Source of the DNA: CF-161 sp035259145
GTDB taxonomy: Bacteria; Chloroflexota; Dormibacteria; Dormibacterales; Dormibacteraceae
DNA length: 24,870 nucleotides
Reading direction: 5' to 3'
Assembly (NCBI GenBank): GCA_035259145.1
Contig: DATFWQ010000143.1
Location: 1 to 24,870 of the forward strand
Below the pieces are notes generated by a model, which had not been told where the DNA came from, searched no databases, and saw only the letters and a program-made list of their open reading frames with translations. Of this stretch, positions 6,905 through 14,227 are shown one piece after another (the stretch's first letter is position 1; the number at the start of each line of letters is the position of its first letter). The translations under genes and the position numbers were made by a program.

Positions 6905-7577
6905 TGCCTGCCGGCGTATCTCCTGCCGGTCGGTGCTCTATGACCGTCTCTAGGTCGATGTCCTCCGGCTCGAGATACTCCAGAAGCTCCTCATCATGGC
7001 GGCGCCGGGCGTCCTCGACGATCTGTCCGATCTCCTTGGTGCGACTGACCGACCATTGCAACTTCCTGGCGAGCTCCTCGTCGGATCCTGTTCGGCCGAG
7101 CTCGCTTCGGAGCGTGATCTCAGCACGCACATAGTCCTCAGCGGCCTGGACGAGCATCCGACCCTCGTTAACCACCCTTTGCTCGTCGCCGAGAGCGCGG
7201 TCCATGCGCCCAGCCACCCGCTCCCGGGCGAACGCCTCGAAGTCCTCACGATCGCCGGCAGGAAACTGATCGATCGCCTCAAGCAGGCCGATCGTTCCTT
7301 CCTGGACGAGATCCGCAACGCTGAGGCCCCGGTCACTGCGTTCCCTGGCGGCACCGATCACCCAGTCAAGGTGCGCCCGGGTCAGCGCGTCCCGTGCTTT
7401 GGGGTCGCCGCGCCCCGACGCCTTCAGAAGACGCCTGAGCTCTGCGCCATGCGGATGGTGGGGGCGACCGGCCGCCTCAGCAAGGTCCTGCACAAGTCGT
7501 TCGTCGGACCCCTGCTTGCCGGCATCCGGCTTCGGTAGGGGTGACATCGCGCGTAATTCTAGCCGCAGGGCGGGCAC
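6894..7577 (-). CDS. Sigma-70-like factor with regions 2-3 but no region 4
   Basis: A putative RNA polymerase sigma factor of 227 residues (217 if it starts at ATG 7547). Region 2 is clear: ARDALTRAHLDWVIGAARER, then DLVQEGTIGLLEAIDQF (89-105), the core-binding helix. The following DNA-melting part (REDFEAFARERVAGRMDRAL) lacks the paired Trp residues of housekeeping factors. A region 3 helix-turn-helix (ITLRSELGRTGSDEELARKL, WSVSRTKEIG) follows. The protein then ends in an acidic tail with no region 4, the domain that reads the -35 element. No frameshifted region 4 follows, because gcvT overlaps the end by 11 bases. Start choice is open: GTG 7577 or ATG 7547, neither with a ribosome-binding site. 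Confidence 0.8.
   Translation of the reverse strand: MPALRLELRAMSPLPKPDAGKQGSDERLVQDLAEAAGRPHHPHGAELRRLLKASGRGDPKARDALTRAHLDWVIGAARERSDRGLSVADLVQEGTIGLLEAIDQFPAGDREDFEAFARERVAGRMDRALGDEQRVVNEGRMLVQAAEDYVRAEITLRSELGRTGSDEELARKLQWSVSRTKEIGQIVEDARRRHDEELLEYLEPEDIDLETVIEHRPAGDTPAGNGR
7556..7561 (-). promoter_or_regulatory. Candidate -10 box for the sigma-like gene
   Basis: On the minus strand TAGAAT ends 8 bases before the ATG at 7547, so transcription would begin at or beside the start codon. There is no visible -35 and no ribosome-binding site, which suits a leaderless message. Confidence 0.35.
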
Positions 7578-7593
7578 ACACCGGGAGGCTACG

Positions 7594-7599
7594 TATACT
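7594..7599 (+). promoter_or_regulatory. Candidate -10 box for nfeD
   Basis: TATACT on the plus strand, 59 bases before the nfeD TTG codon. It lies inside the palindrome GTATAC (7593-7598), so the minus strand reads TATACG at the same place and could serve the divergent sigma-like gene from GTG 7577. No good -35 is seen on either strand. Confidence 0.4.
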
Positions 7600-7658
7600 C
7601 CGGCCGGGGGCCTGGCGGCGGCGGACGCGGCCGGCCGGAGTCAGCTGAGGAAGAGCCG

Positions 7659-9113
7659 TTGGCGACAAGTCTCTCAGGCCGTGAGCGGCTGAATGTTCCA
7701 CGTTTTACACGGCGGCTGACGCTGGTTGGGTTCGCGCTCGGCGGAGCACTGGTGCTCCTGGTCTCGTCACTCCGCGACGCCACGGCGGACGCCCCCAGAG
7801 TGCACGTCATCACTCTGGAAGGCGAGATCAACGCGGTCACCTCGGGCTACGTCTCGGCGGCTGTCATGAGGGCCGGCTCCGACCGTGCGGGTGCACTCGT
7901 GATCATGACCAACACGCCGGGTGGGCAGTCGGCTGCGATGGACGACATAGTGACCACACTTCTCAACGCGCCGGTGCCCGTGGCGGTGTACGTGGCTCCG
8001 ACCGGTGCCCGCGCAGCGTCGGCCGGCCTCTTCGTCGCCCAGGCCGCCGACGTCGTGGCCATGGCGCCTGGCACGAACATCGGCTCGGCTCACCCTGTCA
8101 CCGGAAGCGGTGGCGATATCGGCGGTGACCTCGGCCGGAAGGTGCTCAACGACGCGGTGGCGAGAATCCGTAACCTCGCCACGCTGCACGGCCGCAACGC
8201 GGAGTGGTGTGAGCAGGCAGTCCGAGACAGCGTCAACATTGGTGCGGACCAGGCCGCCAGGACCCAGGTCGCGGACGTCAAGCCGGCCACGCTGTCAGAC
8301 CTGCTCGCCTGGCTCGACGGGCGCCCTGCACCAAGGCCGTCTCACGACCTCACGTTTCATACTGGCGGGGCGACGATCGTAGACGACCAGATGTCCGCCT
8401 TCCAGCGGGCGCTCCAGGTCCTGATCGATCCCAACGTCGCGTACCTGCTCATGCTCGTTGCCGCTTTTGGCCTGATCGCGGAGGTAAGCAGCCCAGGTGC
8501 AATTCTTCCTGGCGTGGTCGGTGGCATCAGCGCCATCCTGGCCCTGGTCGCACTCACCACTCTTCCAGTCAACCTCGGCGGGATCCTGCTGATCGGTTTC
8601 GCGTTCCTTCTCTTCCTGGCCGATGTCAAGGCGCCTACCCACGGTGTCCTGACCGTGGGGGGCCTGGCCTCCCTGTTGCTGGGCTCCGCCTTTCTCCTGA
8701 ACACCAGCGCAGTGGACCTTGGCATCGACTGGCGGTTGATCGTGGCCGCGACAGCTGCCGTCGGCCTCGGCGTTGTCCTTGTTCTGAGAAAGGCGATCAC
8801 GGTCCGCAGCACCCAGACCTCCTCCTCAAGCCTGAACCTGGTCGGCGCCATCGGGGAGGCCCGCGGGCCTCTCAGCCCCGGCGGAGAGGTCTTCGTCGCC
8901 GGAGCGACCTGGCCTGCGGTAAGCGTCTCCGGACCGATCGCGTCCGGCCACACGGTTCGCGTGATCGCTCAGACAGGCGGCGCCCTGCAGGTCGAGCCGG
9001 CGAGACGGTCACCGCCTGAGACAGCGCTCCCCCAGCCCCCGCTTCCGGCCGAGCCCGTTTCGGGCGGTGGGTCGGAGGGTCGGAGCACAGACCCCACGGC
9101 ACGCGATTTGTAA
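7659..9113 (+). CDS. nfeD: NfeD-family membrane-bound serine protease (long form)
   Basis: 484 residues. A signal or anchor helix (about 20-37) is followed by a ClpP-like protease domain with the Ser-Lys dyad: Ser121 in ARAASAGLFVAQAADVVAMAPG and Lys161 in GRKVLNDAVARIR. The 40-residue spacing matches the archaeal stomatin-cleaving homologue PH1510 (Ser97/Lys138). Four to five membrane helices follow (about 260-385), then a soluble beta-rich NfeD domain (VGAIGEARGPLSPGGEVFVAG) and a Pro-rich tail. Such proteases work with SPFH/stomatin proteins in membrane quality control; no stomatin gene is in the window. The start is TTG, with GAGGAAGAG 4-12 bases upstream. The CPBP gene begins three bases after the stop. 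Confidence 0.9.
   Translation: MATSLSGRERLNVPRFTRRLTLVGFALGGALVLLVSSLRDATADAPRVHVITLEGEINAVTSGYVSAAVMRAGSDRAGALVIMTNTPGGQSAAMDDIVTTLLNAPVPVAVYVAPTGARAASAGLFVAQAADVVAMAPGTNIGSAHPVTGSGGDIGGDLGRKVLNDAVARIRNLATLHGRNAEWCEQAVRDSVNIGADQAARTQVADVKPATLSDLLAWLDGRPAPRPSHDLTFHTGGATIVDDQMSAFQRALQVLIDPNVAYLLMLVAAFGLIAEVSSPGAILPGVVGGISAILALVALTTLPVNLGGILLIGFAFLLFLADVKAPTHGVLTVGGLASLLLGSAFLLNTSAVDLGIDWRLIVAATAAVGLGVVLVLRKAITVRSTQTSSSSLNLVGAIGEARGPLSPGGEVFVAGATWPAVSVSGPIASGHTVRVIAQTGGALQVEPARRSPPETALPQPPLPAEPVSGGGSEGRSTDPTARDL
7693..7709 (+). repeat. 17-bp inverted repeat, copy 1 (parS-like)
   Basis: ATGTTCCACGTTTTACA lies inside nfeD (codons 12-17). The exact reverse complement is at 9109-9125. The core GTTCCACGTTTTAC matches the pseudomonad-type parS core GTTCCACGTGGAAC at 11 of 14 bases: one half-site is perfect and the other degraded. 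Confidence 0.4.
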
Positions 9114-9125
9114 AACGTGGAACAT
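9109..9125 (-). repeat. 17-bp inverted repeat, copy 2 (parS-like)
   Basis: Exact reverse complement of 7693-7709. It covers the nfeD stop codon and the first three codons of the CPBP gene, about 1.1 kb before parA. Confidence 0.4.
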
Positions 9126-10172
9126 CTTCTGGTGGCTTGGGACCAGGTTGCCATCCTGCTGCTCCCGCTGCCGCTGATCGCGGCTGCCAACCTACCTGAA
9201 CGGCCACCGTCGACCTTCAACCAGGCAGCGGTGGCCAGGCTTCGAAGCGCCTTCTGGCTGCTCCTCGCCGTCGTTCCGGCATCGAGCGTGGCACTCGGCC
9301 TCCTCACACTGCGGCGCCCGTCAGCCGCCCTGATCTTCGTCGTCACGGGGCTGGCGGCCGCCTCGCTTCTCCTGTACCCAACCCGGGCCGCTATCGCGCG
9401 AGTCCTGCCAATTGACCCCACCAGCGCTATGGACGCCACCGCGCTCGTGCTATCGGCGGTTCTGTTCGGCAGTCAGATCGCCAGCCAGGCCTCCTCCGAC
9501 CTGCTGGCGCAGGAAGCCGGCGCAGGTGTGGCACTTGGGCCTCTCGACCTCGTGACCCAGGAGGTCCCCTTCCTGCTCGCCGCGGTCCTCGGGGTCGGTC
9601 TCTTCTTCCGCCGTTCGCCCGGTGCGGCCCTCGCCCGCCTGGGCCTGGCCCGGCCAACCGGCTGGCAGGTGCTCCTGGCCCTCGCGGCGGCCGGCGTCTT
9701 TTACGCCTTCGGCAACGGCGTGGACGTGCTCAGCCACCTGCTCACGCCGGGCCTGGCCGGCAAGGTGGACGCAGCCAACCAGCGGCTTTTCGGCCAGCTC
9801 GGGGACCCGCTGGGGATCGCCACCATCGCCCTCTCCGCGGGCATCTGCGAGGAGCTCCTCTTCCGGGGCGCGATGCAGCCGCGCCTCGGCGTGTTGTGGA
9901 CCTCGTTGGTCTTCGCCGCCATCCACACCCAGTACGGCCTCTCGCTCGACTCGGTCGCCGTCTTCATACTGGCCATCGGCCTGGGGCTGCTCCGGCGGTT
10001 CGCGAACACCACCACGTCCACCATCTGCCACGTTGCATACAACACCCTGGTCGGAGTCACCGTGAGTGGCGCCTTGCTGCTCCCCGCAGTAGTGGTCGAG
10101 ATCGCTCTGGTGCTGGCCGGTCTGATGGCATTCTTTACAGGCAAGCTAGGCAAATTGCGTACCGCACCATAG
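9117..10172 (+). CDS. CPBP-family intramembrane metalloprotease
   Basis: A 351-residue polytopic membrane protein with the three CPBP/Rce1 motifs near its C-terminus: EELLFRG (Glu-Glu-x3-Arg), FAAIH, and HVAYN, which together build the metal site within the membrane. Homologues cut membrane-embedded or prenylated proteins, or act as bacteriocin-immunity proteins. The N-terminal half adds several extra helices. GTG 9117 begins three bases after the nfeD stop without a visible ribosome-binding site, so expression probably depends on coupling with nfeD. Its substrate is unknown. The stop codon lies in a candidate -10 region before parA. Confidence 0.87.
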   Translation: MEHLLVAWDQVAILLLPLPLIAAANLPERPPSTFNQAAVARLRSAFWLLLAVVPASSVALGLLTLRRPSAALIFVVTGLAAASLLLYPTRAAIARVLPIDPTSAMDATALVLSAVLFGSQIASQASSDLLAQEAGAGVALGPLDLVTQEVPFLLAAVLGVGLFFRRSPGAALARLGLARPTGWQVLLALAAAGVFYAFGNGVDVLSHLLTPGLAGKVDAANQRLFGQLGDPLGIATIALSAGICEELLFRGAMQPRLGVLWTSLVFAAIHTQYGLSLDSVAVFILAIGLGLLRRFANTTTSTICHVAYNTLVGVTVSGALLLPAVVVEIALVLAGLMAFFTGKLGKLRTAP

Positions 10173-10175
10173 AAT
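10170..10175 (+). promoter_or_regulatory. Candidate -10 box before parA
   Basis: TAGAAT, overlapping the TAG stop of the CPBP gene and ending 13 bases before the first parA ATG. No suitable -35 is seen, so confidence is low; read-through from nfeD is also possible. Confidence 0.25.
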
Positions 10176-10188
10176 CGACACCTGAGCC

Positions 10189-11001
10189 ATGACACGACAT
10201 GTGGTCGACTTTCCCCAGGTTAACCCCAATATGTTGATATCTCAGCACCGGATCATCGCGGTGGCCAACCAGAAGGGGGGCGTGGGCAAGACGACGACAG
10301 TCATGAACCTCGGAGCCGCTCTGGCCGAGCGTGGCGCTCAGGTGCTGGTGATCGACCTCGACCCCCAATCGAACAGCACGAGCGGGCTGGGGATCGATCC
10401 CTCGCGCGCCCGTCTTACGGTGTACCACCTGCTTTCGGGCGAAGCCAGCATCGACGAGGTGGCGACCACCACCTCGGTTCCGGGGCTTCACGTGGTGCCC
10501 TCGCAAGTGGCGCTCGCGGGTGCCGAGATCGAGCTCGTCACTGAGGAGGAGCGCGAGGGCAGGCTTCGACGCGCATTGAGCGCGCTGACAGGCGGCTTCG
10601 GCTACGTCCTCATCGACTGCCCGCCCTCCCTCGGGCTGCTCACCCTCAATGCGCTGACCGCGGCGGATCAAGCGCTGGTTCCCCTGCAGGCGGAATACTT
10701 CGCCCTGGAAGGGCTCGCCCACCTGATGTACACGCTGCAGCTCGTCCGCATGAACCTGAATCCGAAACTCGAGATCGCCGGCATCGTCGTCACTCAGTTC
10801 GACGCGCGGACGACGCTGTCGTGGGACGTTCTGAACGAGGTCCGTCGCGCCTACCCGGACAAGCTCTACCAGACGCTGATCCCGCGCAACGTTCGGGTGA
10901 GCGAGGCCTCCAGCCATGGCCAGCCTGTCACTGTCTACGATCCCACCTGCCGAGGCGCCCAGGCCTTCCGGCAACTTGCCGAGGAGGTCATGAACCAGTG
11001 A
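10189..11001 (+). CDS. parA: Chromosome-partitioning ATPase ParA (Soj)
   Basis: A deviant Walker ATPase that forms nucleotide-dependent patches on the nucleoid and moves ParB-bound origins. At 270 residues it has the size of chromosomal Soj proteins, without the extra N-terminal HTH of plasmid ParA. KGGVGKTTT (29-37) is the deviant Walker A with its signature lysine; VLVIDLDPQSNSTSGLG and LIDCPPSLGLLTLNALTAAD follow. A second possible start is the ATG at 10231 (Met15), which gives a more usual N-terminus; neither has a strong ribosome-binding site. It overlaps parB by GTGA and lies about 6 kb from the presumed origin. Confidence 0.96.
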   Translation: MTRHVVDFPQVNPNMLISQHRIIAVANQKGGVGKTTTVMNLGAALAERGAQVLVIDLDPQSNSTSGLGIDPSRARLTVYHLLSGEASIDEVATTTSVPGLHVVPSQVALAGAEIELVTEEEREGRLRRALSALTGGFGYVLIDCPPSLGLLTLNALTAADQALVPLQAEYFALEGLAHLMYTLQLVRMNLNPKLEIAGIVVTQFDARTTLSWDVLNEVRRAYPDKLYQTLIPRNVRVSEASSHGQPVTVYDPTCRGAQAFRQLAEEVMNQ

Positions 11002-11891
11002 GCCCTCAGCGGGCCAGGGGCCTCGGGCGCGGCCTGCAATCCCTGATCCCGATCGCACCGGGTGCTGAAGGCCAGGATGCCGGTCTGCCGCAGTACATCG
11101 ACGTGGACCAGATCAGGCCCTCGCCGGAGCAGACGCGCCGGCAGTTTCCTGCCGAGCCACTGCGTGAGCTGGCCGACTCGATTCGTTTGCACGGTGTGCT
11201 GCAGCCAGTCCTGGTTCGCAGGCTGACCGACGGCTACGAGCTGATCGCCGGCGAGCGCCGCTGGCGGGCCGCGCGCCTTGCCGGCGTCGAGCACATCCCC
11301 GCGATCGTGCGCCGAGATGCAGAGCCCCAGGAAAGCCTCCTCCTGGGATTGATCGAGAACCTTCAGCGCGAAGACCTGGACCCGATCGAGGAGGCCAGGG
11401 GCATCAAGCGCCTGATCGAGCAGTTCGGCCTGACGCACGAAGACGCGGCAGCCCGCCTGGGCAAGCACAGGGTGGCTGTGACCCAGGCGCTGCGCCTTCT
11501 GACCGCCGGCCCCGCCGTGATCTCGGCTACGTCGGCCGGTGCCATCACAGCCGGCCACGCCAGGGCCCTGGTCAGTCTGCCTTCGCCCGAGGCCCAGGAG
11601 CACGGGCTCAAGGTCGTTCTGGGCCGCAACCTGTCGGTGCGGGAGACCGAGCGGTGGGTACGGGACTACCAGCCGTCGCAGCCCAGACGCCGCCCGGCAC
11701 GCTCGGTTCAAGCCGGCGACGAGGTTCACGGTGAGATGGCGCAGCTACTGGCTCTCCTGCAGCAGCGTTACGGCAACGCGGTGGGCATCGCCGGCAGCCG
11801 GAGTGAAGGTCTGATCACGCTCCGCTACAACGACGCCGAGGCCCTGGACAAGCTCGTGCAAGTGCTGTTGCAGGCCCCTCCGGTACCCTGA
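10998..11891 (+). CDS. parB: Chromosome-partitioning protein ParB (Spo0J)
   Basis: A CTP-dependent DNA clamp that loads at parS and spreads. 297 residues with the normal three-part layout. The N-terminus RARGLGRGLQSLIP is the ParA-stimulating peptide. The CTPase domain contains GERRWR (85-90) and the ENLQREDLDPIEEA box (120-133). The helix-turn-helix (about 145-168, LTHEDAAARLGKHRVAVTQA) binds parS. A C-terminal dimer domain ends the protein. The GTG start overlaps the parA stop; in-frame codons further upstream belong to a parA shadow frame. Degenerate parS-like repeats lie around nfeD just upstream. Confidence 0.96.
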   Translation: MSPQRARGLGRGLQSLIPIAPGAEGQDAGLPQYIDVDQIRPSPEQTRRQFPAEPLRELADSIRLHGVLQPVLVRRLTDGYELIAGERRWRAARLAGVEHIPAIVRRDAEPQESLLLGLIENLQREDLDPIEEARGIKRLIEQFGLTHEDAAARLGKHRVAVTQALRLLTAGPAVISATSAGAITAGHARALVSLPSPEAQEHGLKVVLGRNLSVRETERWVRDYQPSQPRRRPARSVQAGDEVHGEMAQLLALLQQRYGNAVGIAGSRSEGLITLRYNDAEALDKLVQVLLQAPPVP

Positions 11892-11932
11892 GCCAGGCGA
11901 TCCGTCCGCGTGTAACATCGCCTCCACGAGCT

Positions 11933-12598
11933 GTGCAAATCTCCAAGCAGCCCTCTCAGGTGCAAACCAAGGCGCAGAAAAAGGAACGTGGCCTCCTCAT
12001 GGAGGTGGCCGAAGTCGCCGTGCTGGCCTTCGGTCTCTATCTCGTCATCAACTTCATCCTTCAGACCGTGCACGTCATCGGGTCGTCCATGTACCCGACC
12101 CTCCAGGATCAGGACTACCTGATCGCCACCAAGATCGACTACCGGCTGCACCCACCGGAGCGCGGTGACATCATCATCATGCGCGACCCCTTTAACGCCC
12201 ACATGGACTTCATCAAGCGTGTGATAGCGGTCCCCGGCGACAGGCTCCTGATCCGCGGAGGCGAGGTCTTTATCAACGGCCATCTGCTCGAAGAGCCGTA
12301 CATCAGCCCCGAGGCCTGGACCGAGAACGCCGATTACCCACCGGCCAACGATCCCGCTGGGGTCCTGCTCAGATCTGACGACTACTTCGTTCTGGGAGAC
12401 AACCGCAACCACTCGAGCGACTCGCGCGTCTTCGGCCTGATCCACCGCGATCAGATCGAGGCAAGAGCGTGGATCCGAGTTCTTCCCTTATCGAGAATCG
12501 GCCCCGTCGACGGAGTGAAACCCACGCTTGGAGGTCACATACCCTCTGCCTCGTCGACAACCAAGCGCACGCCCGCGGTGACGCACCTGGCCGGATAA
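11933..12598 (+). CDS. lepB: Signal peptidase I
   Basis: A membrane-anchored serine/lysine protease that removes signal peptides from exported proteins. 221 residues with one N-terminal helix (about 25-47) after a basic cytoplasmic start, as in Gram-positive-type enzymes. Catalytic Ser52 is in GSSMYPTL and Lys95 in IKRVIAVPGD; the late signature GDNRNHSSDSR is present. The C-terminal tail (SASSTTKRTPAVTHLAG) is low-complexity. The GTG start lies 41 bases after parB with no clear ribosome-binding site; ATG 11999 is too close to the helix to be preferred. It converges with the M16 protease gene, with 23 bases between the stops. Confidence 0.94.
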   Translation: MQISKQPSQVQTKAQKKERGLLMEVAEVAVLAFGLYLVINFILQTVHVIGSSMYPTLQDQDYLIATKIDYRLHPPERGDIIIMRDPFNAHMDFIKRVIAVPGDRLLIRGGEVFINGHLLEEPYISPEAWTENADYPPANDPAGVLLRSDDYFVLGDNRNHSSDSRVFGLIHRDQIEARAWIRVLPLSRIGPVDGVKPTLGGHIPSASSTTKRTPAVTHLAG

Positions 12599-12621
12599 TT
12601 TAGGGCTAGCCAGGACCGCGG

Positions 12622-13899
12622 TCACGCGCCGACGGCCGCGCGAAATGGGGAGTCTGACGCGAATGGGCCGATCACCGCCAGCTGCAGCGGCTGTCGCAGC
12701 AGCTGACGGGCCAGCCTCTGCACGTCCTCGGCCGTGACCGCCTGGTAGAGCGCGATCACCTCGTCGACCGTCTTCACCTCATGCATCAAGAGCTCCTGCT
12801 GACTGAGCCAGCTCGCGAGCGAGTTGGTGCTCTCGAGACCGAGGCGGAGCCGCCCTTTCGTGAACTCGAACGCCTTTGTCAGCTCTTCTGTGGGGACCTG
12901 GTGATCGACGACCTTTTGCAGCTCATCGAGGACCGCGTGCACGGCCTCTTCCGCCTTCTTCGGATCAACACCTACATAGACGGCGAAGTAGCCGCCGTCG
13001 CTGTGTTTGCTGGAGTAGCTGTGCACGTCGTACGCAAGGCCTCTCTTCTCGCGGATCTCCAGGAACAGGCGCGAGCTCATGCCCTCGCCCAGCACTGTGT
13101 TGAGCAGGTCGAGCGCGTAGCGGTCTGGGTCCACATACGAGAGGGCGCGGGCACCGAGACAGATGTGTGCCTGCTCGGTGTCCTTCCGGAGGAGAAGCGC
13201 TGCCGGGCGGTCGAGAGCGGGCGGAGCCGGCACATAATCGGCGTCGTTGCGCGTCGAGGGCAGAATCAGCCGCTGCTCGACGACGCGGCGGGACTGCTCG
13301 TGATCGATCGCTCCGGCCACGCCGATCACGAGATTGGGGAGGCGGTAGTGCGCACCGACATAGGAGAGGAGGTCATCGCGAGTCGTGCTCGACACTGACT
13401 CGATCGTGCCGATGATGTCCCTTCCCAGGGGATGTCCCGGCCACATGATCCCTTCGAACAGGCTGTGTACGTAGTCCTGTGGCTGGTCCATGTACATCTT
13501 GAGCTCTTCGAGGATCACCATCCGCTCACGCTCGATGTCCGATGGGGCAAGCTGCGACTCGGACACGATGTCGAAAAGCACGTCTACCGCGAGCTCCTGG
13601 CGGTCTGCCGGCACTCGGGTCCAGTAGACGGTCACCTCCTTGTCGGTCGAGGCGTTCATTGAGCCGCCCACGCCTTCGATCGCCTCGGCGATCTCTTTCG
13701 CGGTGGGCCGCCTCTTGGTGCCCTTGAAAAAGAGATGCTCGACGAAGTGTGAGGCCCCCCCGATGCGGTCCTCCTCGAAGCGAGAGCCGACGCCAAGCAT
13801 CAGAACCAGGCTGGCTGACGCGCGGTCAGGCAGCTCAGCAGTGAGGAGCCTCGCCCCTCCTCTCAGTTCGTGGCGGCAGTGTGTAGGGGCCGGGCCCAT
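12622..13899 (-). CDS. M16-family zinc metalloprotease (PqqL/mitochondrial-processing-like)
   Basis: A single-copy pitrilysin/M16B-type peptidase of 425 residues, the usual size of one two-domain half. The inverted zinc motif HFVEH is at 51-55, and the third ligand Glu is at 131/132 in ERERMVILEEL, 76 residues on. The region GGSMNASTDKEVTVYWTRV and the second-domain RGLAYDVHSYSS are typical. Such enzymes degrade short peptides in the cytoplasm; close relatives lie near polynucleotide phosphorylase in many Gram-positives. Start ATG 13899 has no ribosome-binding site, but TATACT lies 8 bases upstream, suggesting a leaderless mRNA. Confidence 0.93.
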   Translation of the reverse strand: MGPAPTHCRHELRGGARLLTAELPDRASASLVLMLGVGSRFEEDRIGGASHFVEHLFFKGTKRRPTAKEIAEAIEGVGGSMNASTDKEVTVYWTRVPADRQELAVDVLFDIVSESQLAPSDIERERMVILEELKMYMDQPQDYVHSLFEGIMWPGHPLGRDIIGTIESVSSTTRDDLLSYVGAHYRLPNLVIGVAGAIDHEQSRRVVEQRLILPSTRNDADYVPAPPALDRPAALLLRKDTEQAHICLGARALSYVDPDRYALDLLNTVLGEGMSSRLFLEIREKRGLAYDVHSYSSKHSDGGYFAVYVGVDPKKAEEAVHAVLDELQKVVDHQVPTEELTKAFEFTKGRLRLGLESTNSLASWLSQQELLMHEVKTVDEVIALYQAVTAEDVQRLARQLLRQPLQLAVIGPFASDSPFRAAVGA

Positions 13900-13907
13900 G
13901 CTCGGCC

Positions 13908-13928
13908 AGTATAGACAGACTCACTGTC
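13908..13928 (-). promoter_or_regulatory. Promoter of the M16 gene with adjacent small inverted repeat
   Basis: On the minus strand TATACT (13913-13908) ends 8 bases before the ATG, so the transcript would start at the initiation codon. Immediately upstream, GACAG (13914-13918) and CTGTC (13924-13928) form a 5-base inverted repeat that could be a small operator or the weak end of the preceding operon. No -35 match is obvious. Confidence 0.4.
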
Positions 13929-13963
13929 GTGACTGGCGAGACCGACTCCGGCCGCGTTCGGAT

Positions 13964-14227
13964 TCATCCCTCGCGGAGGCGGCCAAGCGCCGAGTAGAGG
14001 ATCATTGCTGTGTAGTCGGCGGGCATCCCGTCGGACACCGCGTCCAATGCCTCCTGGAGGTACTTGACAACCTGGCGGTCCCGCAGGAGCTCCGGTGACT
14101 CCAGCGCATCTCTGATGACCTCAGCCAGCTCGCTGGGTGTCACCTCCTCGTCGCCCGCGCCGTCGGCGGCTGCGTTCGCCAGCGCGATGGCACGCCGGAT
14201 CAGCTCGATGCCCGAAGCGGCCGTCAG
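13964..14227 (-). CDS. Small hidden ORF after jag, no standard start codon
   Basis: The frame gives a coherent 87-residue acidic helical protein of unknown family. It starts LTAASGIELIRRAIALANAA, contains VTPSELAEVIRDALESPELL, and ends AMILYSALGRLREG. Third codon positions are strongly GC-rich, as in neighbouring genes. No ATG, GTG or TTG occurs before codon 24, where a GTG (14158) would leave about 64 residues. A CTG at 14227 overlaps the jag stop as CTGA, copying the GTGA overlaps used elsewhere in this operon, but AGGAGGG lies directly against it, too close for a normal ribosome-binding site. Initiation is therefore unresolved; expression by coupling to jag is likely. Confidence 0.55.
   Translation of the reverse strand: MTAASGIELIRRAIALANAAADGAGDEEVTPSELAEVIRDALESPELLRDRQVVKYLQEALDAVSDGMPADYTAMILYSALGRLREG

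Noticed and set aside
10485..10498. CACGTG-centred parS candidate inside parA
   Set aside because: GCTTCACGTGGTGC matches 10 of 14 but the right half-site is wrong and codons explain it; not repeated exactly elsewhere in the window.
12599..12621. Terminator between lepB and the M16 gene
   Set aside because: Only 23 bases separate the stops, with no stable stem or T-run.
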